Shown here: in pieces, positions 1 to 7,832 of the stretch | How positions within the stretch are numbered: position 1 is the stretch's first letter | Layout of the letters: each line of letters opens with the position of its first letter | Assembly: GCF_024343575.1 (NCBI RefSeq) | Contig: NZ_RJUA01000004.1 | Span: 124,001-188,000 of the forward strand | From: Lacihabitans sp. LS3-19 | GTDB taxonomy: Bacteria; Bacteroidota; Bacteroidia; Cytophagales; Spirosomataceae | Length of the DNA stretch: 64,000 nt | Direction of reading: 5' to 3' | The notes under the pieces: generated by a model | What the model was told of the DNA's origin: nothing | The model's input: the letters and a program-made list of their open reading frames with translations, nothing else | Database searches by the model: none | Program-made: the position numbers and the translations under genes

Positions 1-56
1 AATGCAGATTGTATTCCAAAAAGCAATACAAATGCCCCGAAAATTAACTTTTTCAT
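1..56 (-). CDS. Start of a secreted protein, cut by the left edge
   Basis: Only the first 18 codons are visible, read leftward from an ATG at 56. They encode a Lys-Lys start followed by a hydrophobic stretch (MKKLIFGAFVLLFGIQSA), which has the shape of a signal peptide. The gene follows the terminator of the upstream lipoprotein gene on the same strand. Nothing can be said about its function. Confidence 0.6.
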   Translation of the reverse strand, partial: MKKLIFGAFVLLFGIQSA

Positions 57-78
57 AATATTTGTGTTTGAAAAGGAT

Positions 79-119
79 AAAAAAATCCCCGCCAACAACA
101 ATTGGTTTATCAGCGGGGA
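79..119 (-). terminator. Rho-independent terminator of the Ser/Tyr-rich lipoprotein gene
   Basis: A 7-bp G/C-rich stem (86-92 pairs with 113-119) with a 20-base loop is followed, on the minus strand, by a run of seven T (79-85). It lies 29 bases beyond the lipoprotein stop codon. The loop is long for a terminator. Confidence 0.65.
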
Positions 120-147
120 ATTAAAAAATTTTAAAAATCAAATTGAG

Positions 148-1482
148 TTATCTTGGGCCTCTTGAGCCACTGCTACTTGAGGAACCTGATGAACGAGAGC
201 TACTTCCTCCACTTGAAGAAGATGATGAAGAAGAGCTTCTTGAGCCTGAATTAAATCCGCTATTACTGTTTGAATAAGACGGTGTCGAACTTGATCTGCT
301 ACCATTGTTAGAATTATTGTAGCTATTATTAGATGATTGATTTGAATAGCTAGAATTACTTCTTGTATAAGTATTTGCTCTCGAAGAGTTATTCAAAGCA
401 CTGCTCCTAGAACTAAATGTTCCCGCATTGTTTCCAGTAGATCTGTTGTAAGAATCATAGCTTACTGGTCTTCTAGAGCTTGGGCTGTAGGCTTCAGTGC
501 TAGAGTTTTTACCAGAGTATGAGTTATTGGTAGAACGATTTCCAGTCCAAGTTCCATTACTTCTGTCAGCTAATACTCTTTGAGAAGAATTATTTGCTGA
601 TGAATTTGAATTTCTTGCTGCTGAAGAACTTCTTCCGCTTGAGGCACTGGCTGAAGGACGAACTGTATTTACAAATCTATCATTGTAGAGACTTGAGTTT
701 CTGCCGCTATCTCTAGCTCCATAAGTTCTAGAGCCACTGCTGTAAGCATCTTTTCCATATGCGGATTGATTATAATTGCCATAACTGTTATAATAGTTTC
801 CTGAACCATAATAGCCATTACCATAATAACCATAATAATCGTAAGGATTAAAGAAATTGTTGTACCCCCAAGGTGAATACATAGATCCAAATGAGCTAAA
901 ACCGCCATACATACTTCCAAATCCTCCATAACCAAATGCAGAATAAGGAGAATATCCGTATGCAAATGATGAATAAGGAGAGTATCCATAACCGAAAGGT
1001 GAGTATGCAAAACTAAATCCGCTTCTAAATGGCGAGAATGAGTTGTAGAAAAACGGGCTAGAATATGCAAACATATTCATTGGGGAGTAAAAATTCGAAA
1101 AAGGAGAATTAAAATTTGGTCTACTCCAAGAATAATCGGTCCAGGCTTGGCTGTATCCCTGTGCATATCCATCTGAATATCCAGGGTTGGAGCTAAGTGG
1201 TCTTTTTAAATCTTTGGTAGTCAAATAATCTTCACTATAATAATCATCTGTACTTTCTACATTTTGATCATTTTGTACTCTATCATATTCGTCTTCATAC
1301 TGCATTTGTTGCGTATTTGTTGCAAAAGGAGAGTTTTGAGAAACAATTAATGGAGCAGATGCTGCATCCGCTGAAGAGGCATACATGTCATCGCTTTCGC
1401 CATTTGTTGGGATTGTTTTGTTTGTACATGATGCAAAAAACAAACCTATTCCCAAAAACAAGATTGAACTTTTAAGTTTCAT
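148..1482 (-). CDS. Ser/Tyr/Gly/Asn-rich lipoprotein of low complexity
   Basis: The 444-residue product starts with a lipoprotein signal peptide whose lipobox ends in Cys19 (FASC), so it is predicted to be lipid-anchored. Residues 20-115 are acidic and mixed. Residues about 118-240 are a Tyr/Phe/Gly/Ser/Pro repeat built on units such as YSPF, GYGYSPYS and FGSMY. The rest is Ser/Asn/Arg-rich and ends in almost pure Ser/Gly with a basic tip (SRGPR). No catalytic fold is recognisable. The composition suggests a disordered or self-associating surface protein. The coding call rests on the signal peptide, the clean ATG and the terminator downstream. It is divergent from proS. Confidence 0.75.
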   Translation of the reverse strand: MKLKSSILFLGIGLFFASCTNKTIPTNGESDDMYASSADAASAPLIVSQNSPFATNTQQMQYEDEYDRVQNDQNVESTDDYYSEDYLTTKDLKRPLSSNPGYSDGYAQGYSQAWTDYSWSRPNFNSPFSNFYSPMNMFAYSSPFFYNSFSPFRSGFSFAYSPFGYGYSPYSSFAYGYSPYSAFGYGGFGSMYGGFSSFGSMYSPWGYNNFFNPYDYYGYYGNGYYGSGNYYNSYGNYNQSAYGKDAYSSGSRTYGARDSGRNSSLYNDRFVNTVRPSASASSGRSSSAARNSNSSANNSSQRVLADRSNGTWTGNRSTNNSYSGKNSSTEAYSPSSRRPVSYDSYNRSTGNNAGTFSSRSSALNNSSRANTYTRSNSSYSNQSSNNSYNNSNNGSRSSSTPSYSNSNSGFNSGSRSSSSSSSSSGGSSSRSSGSSSSSGSRGPR

Positions 1483-1509
1483 AATTTTTTAGATAAAATT
1501 GTACCTAAT

Positions 1510-1636
1510 CTATAATGGTTAGACGATAAAATACCCCAAAAGGTTGCGATTCGTCTAAAATTTATTTTTGAAACATTCTATATTAAATATTTCATTACAA
1601 AAATAATATTAAAACTTATCTTTGCAACCATTATAG
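1510..1636. repeat. Inverted-repeat pairs in the divergent lipoprotein/proS intergenic region
   Basis: A perfect 11-bp inverted repeat (CTATAATGGTT at 1510-1520 and its complement at 1626-1636) frames the centre of the divergent gap. A second perfect 8-bp pair lies inside it (1519-1526 and 1551-1558). The right arm starts two bases after the proS -7 box, so both arms would lie near transcript starts. This could be an operator or a leader structure. The role is inferred. Confidence 0.45.
1617..1624 (+). promoter_or_regulatory. Candidate -7 box for proS
   Basis: TATCTTTG matches the Bacteroidota sigma-ABfr -7 consensus TAnnTTTG and lies 95 bases before the proS start. No clear -33 TTTG is seen at the usual distance. 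Confidence 0.45.
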
Positions 1637-1719
1637 GTGGTATTAACAAAATATTTAACAAATAATATTATTAGTAAAACACAAGTTTTGCTTTAAATAA
1701 TTAAAATAAATTCAGAAAA

Positions 1720-3192
1720 ATGTCGAAGGGACTTCCAAAACGTAGTGAGAATTATTCAGAATGGTATAATGAATTAGTAAAAAAAGCTGATTTGGCAGAG
1801 AATTCTGCTGTGAGAGGTTGCATGATAATAAAACCATATGGGTATTCAATTTGGGAAAAAATGCAGAGGGCTTTGGATGATATGTTTAAAGAAACGGGCC
1901 ATTCAAATGCTTATTTTCCATTGTTTATTCCAAAATCTTTTCTATCTAAAGAGGCTTCTCATGTGGAGGGTTTTGCAAAAGAATGTGCAGTAATTACACA
2001 TTATAGATTAAAAAATGATCCAAATGGTGGTGGGGTAATTGTAGACCCTGAAGCTAAACTAGAAGAAGAATTAATTGTAAGGCCTACTTCAGAAACCGTG
2101 ATATGGAGTACTTATAAAAACTGGATTCAATCTTATAGAGATTTGCCTTTACTGATTAATCAATGGGCCAATGTGGTAAGATGGGAAATGAGAACAAGGA
2201 TATTTTTAAGGACTTCTGAGTTTCTTTGGCAAGAAGGTCATACTGCACATTCTTCTAGAAAAGAAGCCGAAGAAGAAACGGCACAAATGCTTGATGTTTA
2301 TGCGACTTTTGCGGAAGAATGGATGGCTGTGCCTGTAATAAAAGGTAAAAAGACAGCCAATGAGCGTTTTGCAGGTGCCGAAGAAACGCTTTGTATTGAA
2401 GCCATGATGCAAGATGGAAAGGCTTTACAGGCTGGTACTTCGCATTTTTTAGGTCAAAATTTCGCTAAAGCTTTCGATGTGAAGTTTCAAGATAAATCAG
2501 GAAGTTTAGAATATGTTTGGGGTACTTCTTGGGGTGTGTCTACCCGTTTAATGGGAGCATTGGTTATGGCTCATTCTGATGATTTAGGTTTGGTTTTACC
2601 TCCTAAATTGGCACCGATACAAGTTGTGATTGTTCCTATATTTAAAGGTGATGAACAATTGGATCAAATCTCAGAAAAAATTAATCCTATACTTAAAGAA
2701 TTAAGGTCAAAAGGTGTTTCGGTTAAGTTTGACAAAGATGATCAATCGAGACCAGGATGGAAGTTTGCAGAGTATGAGCTTAAAGGTGTGCCATTGAGAG
2801 TTGCAATAGGTATGAGAGATTTGGAAAGTAATACTGTGGAAGTAGCCAGAAGAGATACTTTGACCAAAGAAGTCGTTTCGATCGAAGGGATTTCTGATTA
2901 CTTGGTAGATATGCTGGATAAGATACAAGCGAATATTTATAAAAAAGCTTTTGATTTTAGAGCATCAAATACCTACGAGGTGAATTCATGGGAAGAGTTT
3001 TGTGTTAAGATAGAAGAAGGCGGATTTTTGTTGGCACACTGGGATGGTACTTCTGAAACTGAAGACAAAATCAAAGATGAAACAAAAGCTACCATTAGAT
3101 GTTTGCCTTTTGACGTGGCAGATGAACCAGGGGTTTGTGTTTATACTGGAAAGCCGTCTGAGCGAAGGGTAATTTTTGCGAGAGCGTATTAA
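1720..3192 (+). CDS. proS: Prolyl-tRNA synthetase (short, archaeal/eukaryote-like type)
   Basis: Charges tRNA-Pro with proline in the cytoplasm. The 490-residue length and absence of the large editing insertion identify the type 3 (archaeal/eukaryotic-like) ProS, common in Bacteroidota. Class II motifs are visible: motif 2 with RPTSET near residue 120 and WQEGHTAH near 170, and the [14 protein letters not shown] segment near 240. The anticodon-binding domain follows from about 300, and the C-terminal zinc-type domain ends in [10 protein letters not shown]. The ATG lies in a good context after an AT-rich leader. A slyD-like gene follows after 20 bases, so the two are probably cotranscribed. 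Confidence 0.97.
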   Translation: MSKGLPKRSENYSEWYNELVKKADLAENSAVRGCMIIKPYGYSIWEKMQRALDDMFKETGHSNAYFPLFIPKSFLSKEASHVEGFAKECAVITHYRLKNDPNGGGVIVDPEAKLEEELIVRPTSETVIWSTYKNWIQSYRDLPLLINQWANVVRWEMRTRIFLRTSEFLWQEGHTAHSSRKEAEEETAQMLDVYATFAEEWMAVPVIKGKKTANERFAGAEETLCIEAMMQDGKALQAGTSHFLGQNFAKAFDVKFQDKSGSLEYVWGTSWGVSTRLMGALVMAHSDDLGLVLPPKLAPIQVVIVPIFKGDEQLDQISEKINPILKELRSKGVSVKFDKDDQSRPGWKFAEYELKGVPLRVAIGMRDLESNTVEVARRDTLTKEVVSIEGISDYLVDMLDKIQANIYKKAFDFRASNTYEVNSWEEFCVKIEEGGFLLAHWDGTSETEDKIKDETKATIRCLPFDVADEPGVCVYTGKPSERRVIFARAY

Positions 3193-3212
3193 TAATTTAT
3201 AAATATATAATA

Positions 3213-3671
3213 ATGGTAAAAACAGGAGATATCGTTTCACTTCATTATAAAGGGACTTTAAATGACGGAACAGTATTTGATTCATCAGAAGGGAGAGATC
3301 CTTTGGAGTTTGAAGTTGGAAGTGGAATGGTAATAAAAGGATTTGACGATGGCGTAATGGGAATGGCTGTTGGCGAGAAAAAATCCATACATATTGGTGT
3401 AAATGAAGCTTATGGTCCAAGCAATGAGCAAATGATATTTAAATTTGACAAAGCAGGTATACCTGGCGATGTGCCTTTGGAAGTTGGTGGAACATTAAAC
3501 ATGCATGATGGTCAGCAAGCTGTGCCAGTTGTGATAAGAGAAATTGGCGATTCTTACGTTTTAATGGATGCTAATCATCCTTTGGCTGGTCAAGAATTGA
3601 ATTTCGAACTTGAAATGGTTGCGATTAAAGACGGAAGCAATCTAGAGGTTGAGTTTGACGAAATAAACTAA
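3213..3671 (+). CDS. SlyD-type FKBP peptidyl-prolyl isomerase
   Basis: A 152-residue two-domain FKBP that catalyses cis-trans isomerisation of Xaa-Pro bonds and acts as a folding helper. The FKBP half is at residues 1-68, with YKGTLNDGTVFDSS and the GMVIKGFDDGVMGM loop. The insert-in-flap domain (about 69-128) includes NEAYGPSNEQM, and the FKBP strand returns near DANHPLAGQELNFE. The His/Cys-rich metal-binding tail of E. coli SlyD is absent, so a nickel role is not supported. There is no signal peptide, so it is cytoplasmic. It follows proS by 20 bases and ends at a strong bidirectional terminator. Confidence 0.93.
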   Translation: MVKTGDIVSLHYKGTLNDGTVFDSSEGRDPLEFEVGSGMVIKGFDDGVMGMAVGEKKSIHIGVNEAYGPSNEQMIFKFDKAGIPGDVPLEVGGTLNMHDGQQAVPVVIREIGDSYVLMDANHPLAGQELNFELEMVAIKDGSNLEVEFDEIN

Positions 3672-3701
3672 AAAAAAAGAGCCGAAAGGCTCTTTTTTTT
3701 C
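3671..3701. terminator. Bidirectional terminator between slyD-like gene and metF
   Basis: A 6-bp AGAGCC/GGCTCT stem with a GAAA tetraloop (3678-3693) is extended by A and T tracts on both sides, giving U-runs in both directions. It serves the two convergent genes. Confidence 0.9.
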
Positions 3702-4660
3702 TAAAAAATATGTTTGGCCACAGCCATAGTAGTGGTTGACTTGCTCATGGTATAAAAATGTAAAGCAGGCACACCAAAATCCATAAGTTCTTTACATTGT
3801 GTAATACACCATTCTATACCTATTTGTCTCGCGGCTTTATCATCATTGGCTTCTTCTATTGCATTTCTGAAATCAAGAGGCATTTCTAAGTAAAACAATT
3901 TTGGCAAAATACTTAATTGTTTTTTAGTAGATAGAATTTTTAATCCAGGTATAATTGGAATATCTAAACCATTTTCTCTGCATTTTTTTACAAAATCAAA
4001 GTATTTCTGATTGTCAAAAAACATCTGCGTGACTAAGTATTCTGCTCCTGCTTTTACTTTAGTTTTTAAATGTTCAAAATCAATAGCTTCACTTTCGGCT
4101 TCGAAATGCTTCTCTGGGTAAGCTGCAGCACCTATGCAAAAATCACTTTTGGATAAATATTCAGTTTCATCATGCAAGTATTTTCCATTGTTCATGTCTT
4201 TGATTTGAGTAATTAACTCAGCGGCGTAAGCATGTCCATCAGCTTTTGGCTTAAAAGTTTGGAATGGCTTGGCGTGATCACCTCTTAGAGCCATTACATT
4301 TTTGATTCCTAGATAATTTAAGTCTATTAGTAAATCTTCGTTTTCATCTTTTGTAAAACCTCCGCAAAGAACATGAGGAACTGGGTCCACATCAAATTTG
4401 TGCATTATGGCTGAGCAAATTCCTACCGTGCCGGGTCTTTTTCTGGTTTTTATTTCTTTTGAGGTGCCATCTTCTTTTTTTACTGAGATATATTCTTCCC
4501 TGTGATAAGTTACATCAATAAATGGAGGTTTTAACTCCATCATTGGAGATATATCATGCAGCAATTCGTCTATTTTTCCGCCTTTGGCAGGAGGGATAAT
4601 TTCTATTGAAAATACGGGTTTATCTTTAGCATTTGCTAAATGTTCAGTAACCTTAGGCAT
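3701..4660 (-). CDS. metF: Methylenetetrahydrofolate reductase
   Basis: Reduces 5,10-methylene-THF to 5-methyl-THF with FAD, supplying the methyl group for methionine. The 319-residue length fits the bacterial MetF TIM barrel. Visible signatures are FSIEIIPPAKGG with the conserved Glu20, PFIDVTYH near 48, the nucleotide/folate segments VMALRGD and FCIGAAAYPEKH, and VTQMFFDNQKYFDFV near 210. There is no SAM riboswitch in the short 5' leader. It converges on the slyD-like gene and shares its terminator. Confidence 0.96.
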   Translation of the reverse strand: MPKVTEHLANAKDKPVFSIEIIPPAKGGKIDELLHDISPMMELKPPFIDVTYHREEYISVKKEDGTSKEIKTRKRPGTVGICSAIMHKFDVDPVPHVLCGGFTKDENEDLLIDLNYLGIKNVMALRGDHAKPFQTFKPKADGHAYAAELITQIKDMNNGKYLHDETEYLSKSDFCIGAAAYPEKHFEAESEAIDFEHLKTKVKAGAEYLVTQMFFDNQKYFDFVKKCRENGLDIPIIPGLKILSTKKQLSILPKLFYLEMPLDFRNAIEEANDDKAARQIGIEWCITQCKELMDFGVPALHFYTMSKSTTTMAVAKHIF

Positions 4661-4684
4661 AGAATCAAATTATTGTTTCAAATG

Positions 4685-4692
4685 CAAAAATA
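4685..4692 (-). promoter_or_regulatory. Candidate -7 box for metF
   Basis: On the minus strand this reads TATTTTTG followed by C, matching TAnnTTTG, 25 bases before the metF ATG. This implies a leader of only about 15-20 bases. Confidence 0.45.
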
Positions 4693-4794
4693 AAACAATT
4701 GAAATTTTTTCAGGTGAAAATAGAATTTAAATGATTCAAAAAATTATTTTTGGATAATTTATCTAAAAACCTTAAAATTTAATACTTCAAAAAG

Positions 4795-5379
4795 ATGAAA
4801 AAACTATTTTCTATTGTAATTGCCTTCTGTTTTTGTTCAAGCGTTTTTGCCCAAAGTACTGTATTGTCAGATTATGAAGGAGCTTTTAGTTTCGCTTCGG
4901 CACCTTTCTCTAAAATCGTATTTTCCGTCGAAAACAATACCATTTATGCTGATGCAGAGGGAATAGGCAAAGGTGAGATATTCTCAACAAACCAAAAAGA
5001 TGAGTTTTCGGAACCAAACAACGATGCTAAATTGCAGTTTGTGAGAGATGATGCCGGAAAAGTTGTAAAGGTGATTGTGAAAGTACAAGGAAGCGAAATG
5101 TTGGGTGAAAAAGCCGCTGACCCATTGACAGAATTTGTTGGCGAGTTTAATTTTGACGATGACAGTCCTATTTCTAGTATGACTGTTGATATTAGAAATG
5201 GCTCACTTTATGGTGATACTTCCGAAGGAGGAGCTCCATTGAAGCCTTCTTCAACAAAAGATATTTTTGATGTAATTGGCTATGAAGGTACAACAGAATT
5301 TTTAAGAGATACCACAGGCAAAATCTCAGGGGTAATTTTAAAAGTTCAAGGAATGAATATGAAAGGAGTTAAAAAATAA
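4795..5379 (+). CDS. Secreted protein with two tandem repeats, function unknown
   Basis: The 194-residue product has a clear signal peptide (MKKLFSIVIAFCFCSSVFAQ) and then two copies of a module of about 82 residues (about 23-105 and 109-192). Each copy follows the pattern (Y/F)xGxFxF, a strand with S and M/I, (L/I)Y(G/A)D, DxF, FxRDxxGKhxxVhhKVQGxxMxGxK (h is hydrophobic). The module resembles the small beta-rich domains (DUF3471-like) found after beta-lactamase-type proteins in this phylum, but here it stands alone and duplicated. That family link is tentative. It converges on the TonB receptor gene with a one-base gap and no hairpin between them. Confidence 0.8.
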   Translation: MKKLFSIVIAFCFCSSVFAQSTVLSDYEGAFSFASAPFSKIVFSVENNTIYADAEGIGKGEIFSTNQKDEFSEPNNDAKLQFVRDDAGKVVKVIVKVQGSEMLGEKAADPLTEFVGEFNFDDDSPISSMTVDIRNGSLYGDTSEGGAPLKPSSTKDIFDVIGYEGTTEFLRDTTGKISGVILKVQGMNMKGVKK

Positions 5380-5380
5380 A

Positions 5381-7654
5381 TTAAAACTCCCATCTATAAT
5401 TTAACATCGGAATCATGCCCAGCTGGTATTTCGGTGTTATTTTTTCTAACAAAACATCATAGTATTGATAAGCCAGGTTTTTCTGACCAGTGAAATTTTG
5501 TAAATCTATAGATATTGTCCTTGAATATTTATCACGAGATTTTTTCAAATAAACTCTAATGTCCGGTCTGAAATAGTCAGGATTTTTTTCTATCAAAGGC
5601 TGGCTGTAGTCATAAACAGTAGATTGCGTAACGATAGACGCACCTTGGGCGATCGCATAGTTTCTAAATCCACCAAGCCACGATATTCTACCATTAACTC
5701 CTATAAATTTCCCAGGTTTTTTGCTCCACTCTTTACCGATTGTTACGTTCACGATATGATTTCCACTGAAGCGAGTCTCATAATATTTGTTGTCAAATGC
5801 TTTAAATTCGGATTTGTAAAGCGTAGTGTTGATCAAAGCAAAAACACCTTTGCTGAGATATTTTCTGTAACTTATTTCTAAACCATAGTTTCTTCCTTGT
5901 TTTTTCTGGTTGCTTTGATCGTCTGCCAAATCAGCTACGGTATTTTCATAACCATTTAACACAGAAAGATATTGGTTTTTAAATACGGGTGTATTGAAAA
6001 TACTTTGATAAAATATTTCGCCAAAAAACTCTTGGTTTTGATTGATAGCATATTTGTAGCCCAGATTGAAGTGATTGGCTCTGATTGGCTTATAAGGCAA
6101 GGCAAATGCATTTCTGTTTGAAGATTCGTAGCTATGAAGCCCATAAGATGCTTTAAGGCTAAACTTGCTTGTGATTTCATAACCCAAACCTAGTCTTGGT
6201 TCCAGAAAAGTAGTTTTGCTTAAAGTATAATGAGGTAAAACTAGTCCTAGATTATAACTTAGTCTTGAATTTTCGGCATTGGTTATTCTCGCAAAAGGCT
6301 GAATTAATAGCCCGTCAAAACTATAAAATGAATTTCCGTCGTTTTTGAAATTGAACTCATTGAAATAATGGTTGATGTTTATACCTGTATTCAAAGCAAA
6401 AGTTTTGTTCAAATTGCCACTAAGAATACTTGAAAAACCCGCGATATTTCTGGCTTGATAGGTATAACTTATATTCGTTAAAGGTTGATTGCGATAAGCA
6501 TCTCTCAGGTTTTCTAGTCCAGAGTTGGCCATCACTGTTTTTAAATTCCATTTTTTAGATAAATTAATGGAATGTTTTAATCCTGCTACACCCATTCTGC
6601 TGTAAAAGTCTATGTTGTTGAACTCTTTGTCAGACTCCCATTGGGTTTTGTCAGGATTAGGAACAAATATATTTGAAGAGTTTCCGCCCATTCCGAATAT
6701 CATAAATGTCCCTGCTCTTTTGGTTGGAAAATTTAAATTAAAGGCCAAATCTTGAAACTTTATACTTTCACCACCAAAATCTACCCCCATCAAACCTAAA
6801 AGTCCCGTGAAAGAATACCTATAATTAAACAAATAGCTGCTGCCTTTGGCTTTATTTAATGGTCCTTCTGAAGAAATATCAACACCGATTAGGCCAACTT
6901 GGGCTGTGTGTTGAAACTTTTTATTATTTCCAGCCTTGAATCTCATGTCCATAACACCTGCCAAAGTGTTTCCGTATTCTGCAGGAAATGCACCCGTTAG
7001 GAAATTCATGTGTCCTAACATTTGAGCTGAAAGAATGTTTGTTCCGCCACCAGTTTGTGTTGGTTGGTCAGAGAATGTTCCTGCATTGCTAAGATGATTT
7101 GGGTTTACTATTTCTACGCCTTCAAGTTTCCATTGAACACTTTCAGGTGCGTTTCCTCTGATAGACATACCGTTCGCTTGGTCGTTGGTATTGCTTACAC
7201 CTGCAAATGAAAAAGCCAAACGAGCAGGATCGAAAAACGTAGCTGGGAAACGCATGATTTGCTCGTAAGTGATAGTATTTAAGCCTGTTATGGCATTTGA
7301 CATGTTTGGTGATGCTGCCGTTACCACTATCTGGTCAAGATTATTAGCGTTTGCTTGCATTTCAACGTCCAACACAAGTTCTCTACTGTTTTCTAAGATT
7401 AGTTCTTTTAAAATTATAGTCGAATACCCAATCGAACTTATTTCTATTTCATGTCTTCCCAAAGGCACCGCAGTCAAAACAGCCTCACCTTTTTCGTTGG
7501 CTATGGCATTGATATTTAGATTCTTGATGCTTACCGTAGCTGAAGGAATCGGACTTTTGGCGTTTTGGTCTTTTAGGTTTATCCTGATGTTTTGTGTTTT
7601 TTGAGCAAAACTTTGGACAGAAATAAATATTAAAAATAGACGAAGGAATTTCAT
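5381..7654 (-). CDS. TonB-dependent outer-membrane receptor with carboxypeptidase-regulatory-like N-domain
   Basis: A 757-residue outer-membrane transporter. It has a signal peptide (ends SVQSFAQ), a CarboxypepD_reg-like beta domain at about 22-105 with GYSTIILKEL and LVLDVEM, a plug domain at about 108-235 (SIRGNAPESVQWKLEGVEI, then GAFPAEYGNTLAGVMDM), and a 22-strand-type barrel ending in the aromatic C-terminus YRWEF. It lacks the SusC signature and has no SusD neighbour, so glycan import is not indicated. The substrate is unknown. It is a single gene with its own promoter. Confidence 0.9.
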   Translation of the reverse strand: MKFLRLFLIFISVQSFAQKTQNIRINLKDQNAKSPIPSATVSIKNLNINAIANEKGEAVLTAVPLGRHEIEISSIGYSTIILKELILENSRELVLDVEMQANANNLDQIVVTAASPNMSNAITGLNTITYEQIMRFPATFFDPARLAFSFAGVSNTNDQANGMSIRGNAPESVQWKLEGVEIVNPNHLSNAGTFSDQPTQTGGGTNILSAQMLGHMNFLTGAFPAEYGNTLAGVMDMRFKAGNNKKFQHTAQVGLIGVDISSEGPLNKAKGSSYLFNYRYSFTGLLGLMGVDFGGESIKFQDLAFNLNFPTKRAGTFMIFGMGGNSSNIFVPNPDKTQWESDKEFNNIDFYSRMGVAGLKHSINLSKKWNLKTVMANSGLENLRDAYRNQPLTNISYTYQARNIAGFSSILSGNLNKTFALNTGININHYFNEFNFKNDGNSFYSFDGLLIQPFARITNAENSRLSYNLGLVLPHYTLSKTTFLEPRLGLGYEITSKFSLKASYGLHSYESSNRNAFALPYKPIRANHFNLGYKYAINQNQEFFGEIFYQSIFNTPVFKNQYLSVLNGYENTVADLADDQSNQKKQGRNYGLEISYRKYLSKGVFALINTTLYKSEFKAFDNKYYETRFSGNHIVNVTIGKEWSKKPGKFIGVNGRISWLGGFRNYAIAQGASIVTQSTVYDYSQPLIEKNPDYFRPDIRVYLKKSRDKYSRTISIDLQNFTGQKNLAYQYYDVLLEKITPKYQLGMIPMLNYRWEF

Positions 7655-7676
7655 TTTGTATTGAATAAATTAAACA

Positions 7677-7684
7677 CAAATATA
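7677..7684 (-). promoter_or_regulatory. Candidate -7 box for the 757-aa TonB receptor
   Basis: On the minus strand it reads TATATTTG, a full match to TAnnTTTG, 23 bases before the ATG. Confidence 0.5.
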
Positions 7685-7805
7685 CTTTGCAAAAAATTAA
7701 AAAATACGCTCAATTGGGTTTGATTTTACATTTAATGATAAAAATCACAAATGTGTTTCTTTGGTTTTAAAGTTTGAAAGTCTGATTTTACTTAGAAAAA
7801 AAAAT

Positions 7806-7813
7806 TATATTTG
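7806..7813 (+). promoter_or_regulatory. Candidate -7 box for the AddA-like gene
   Basis: TATATTTG matches TAnnTTTG, 20 bases before the ATG at 7833. No -33 element at the expected spacing is convincing. Confidence 0.5.
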
Positions 7814-7832
7814 ATGTTTCAAAAAGATTCAA

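Noticed and set aside
669-1070. 133-aa frame opposite the Ser/Tyr-rich lipoprotein
   Set aside because: It is a shadow of a repetitive gene in another frame of the same strand and has an implausible His/Leu/Ile-rich composition.
4661-4794. SAM riboswitch before metF
   Set aside because: The metF leader implied by the -7 box is only about 20 bases and no SAM-type helices are present.
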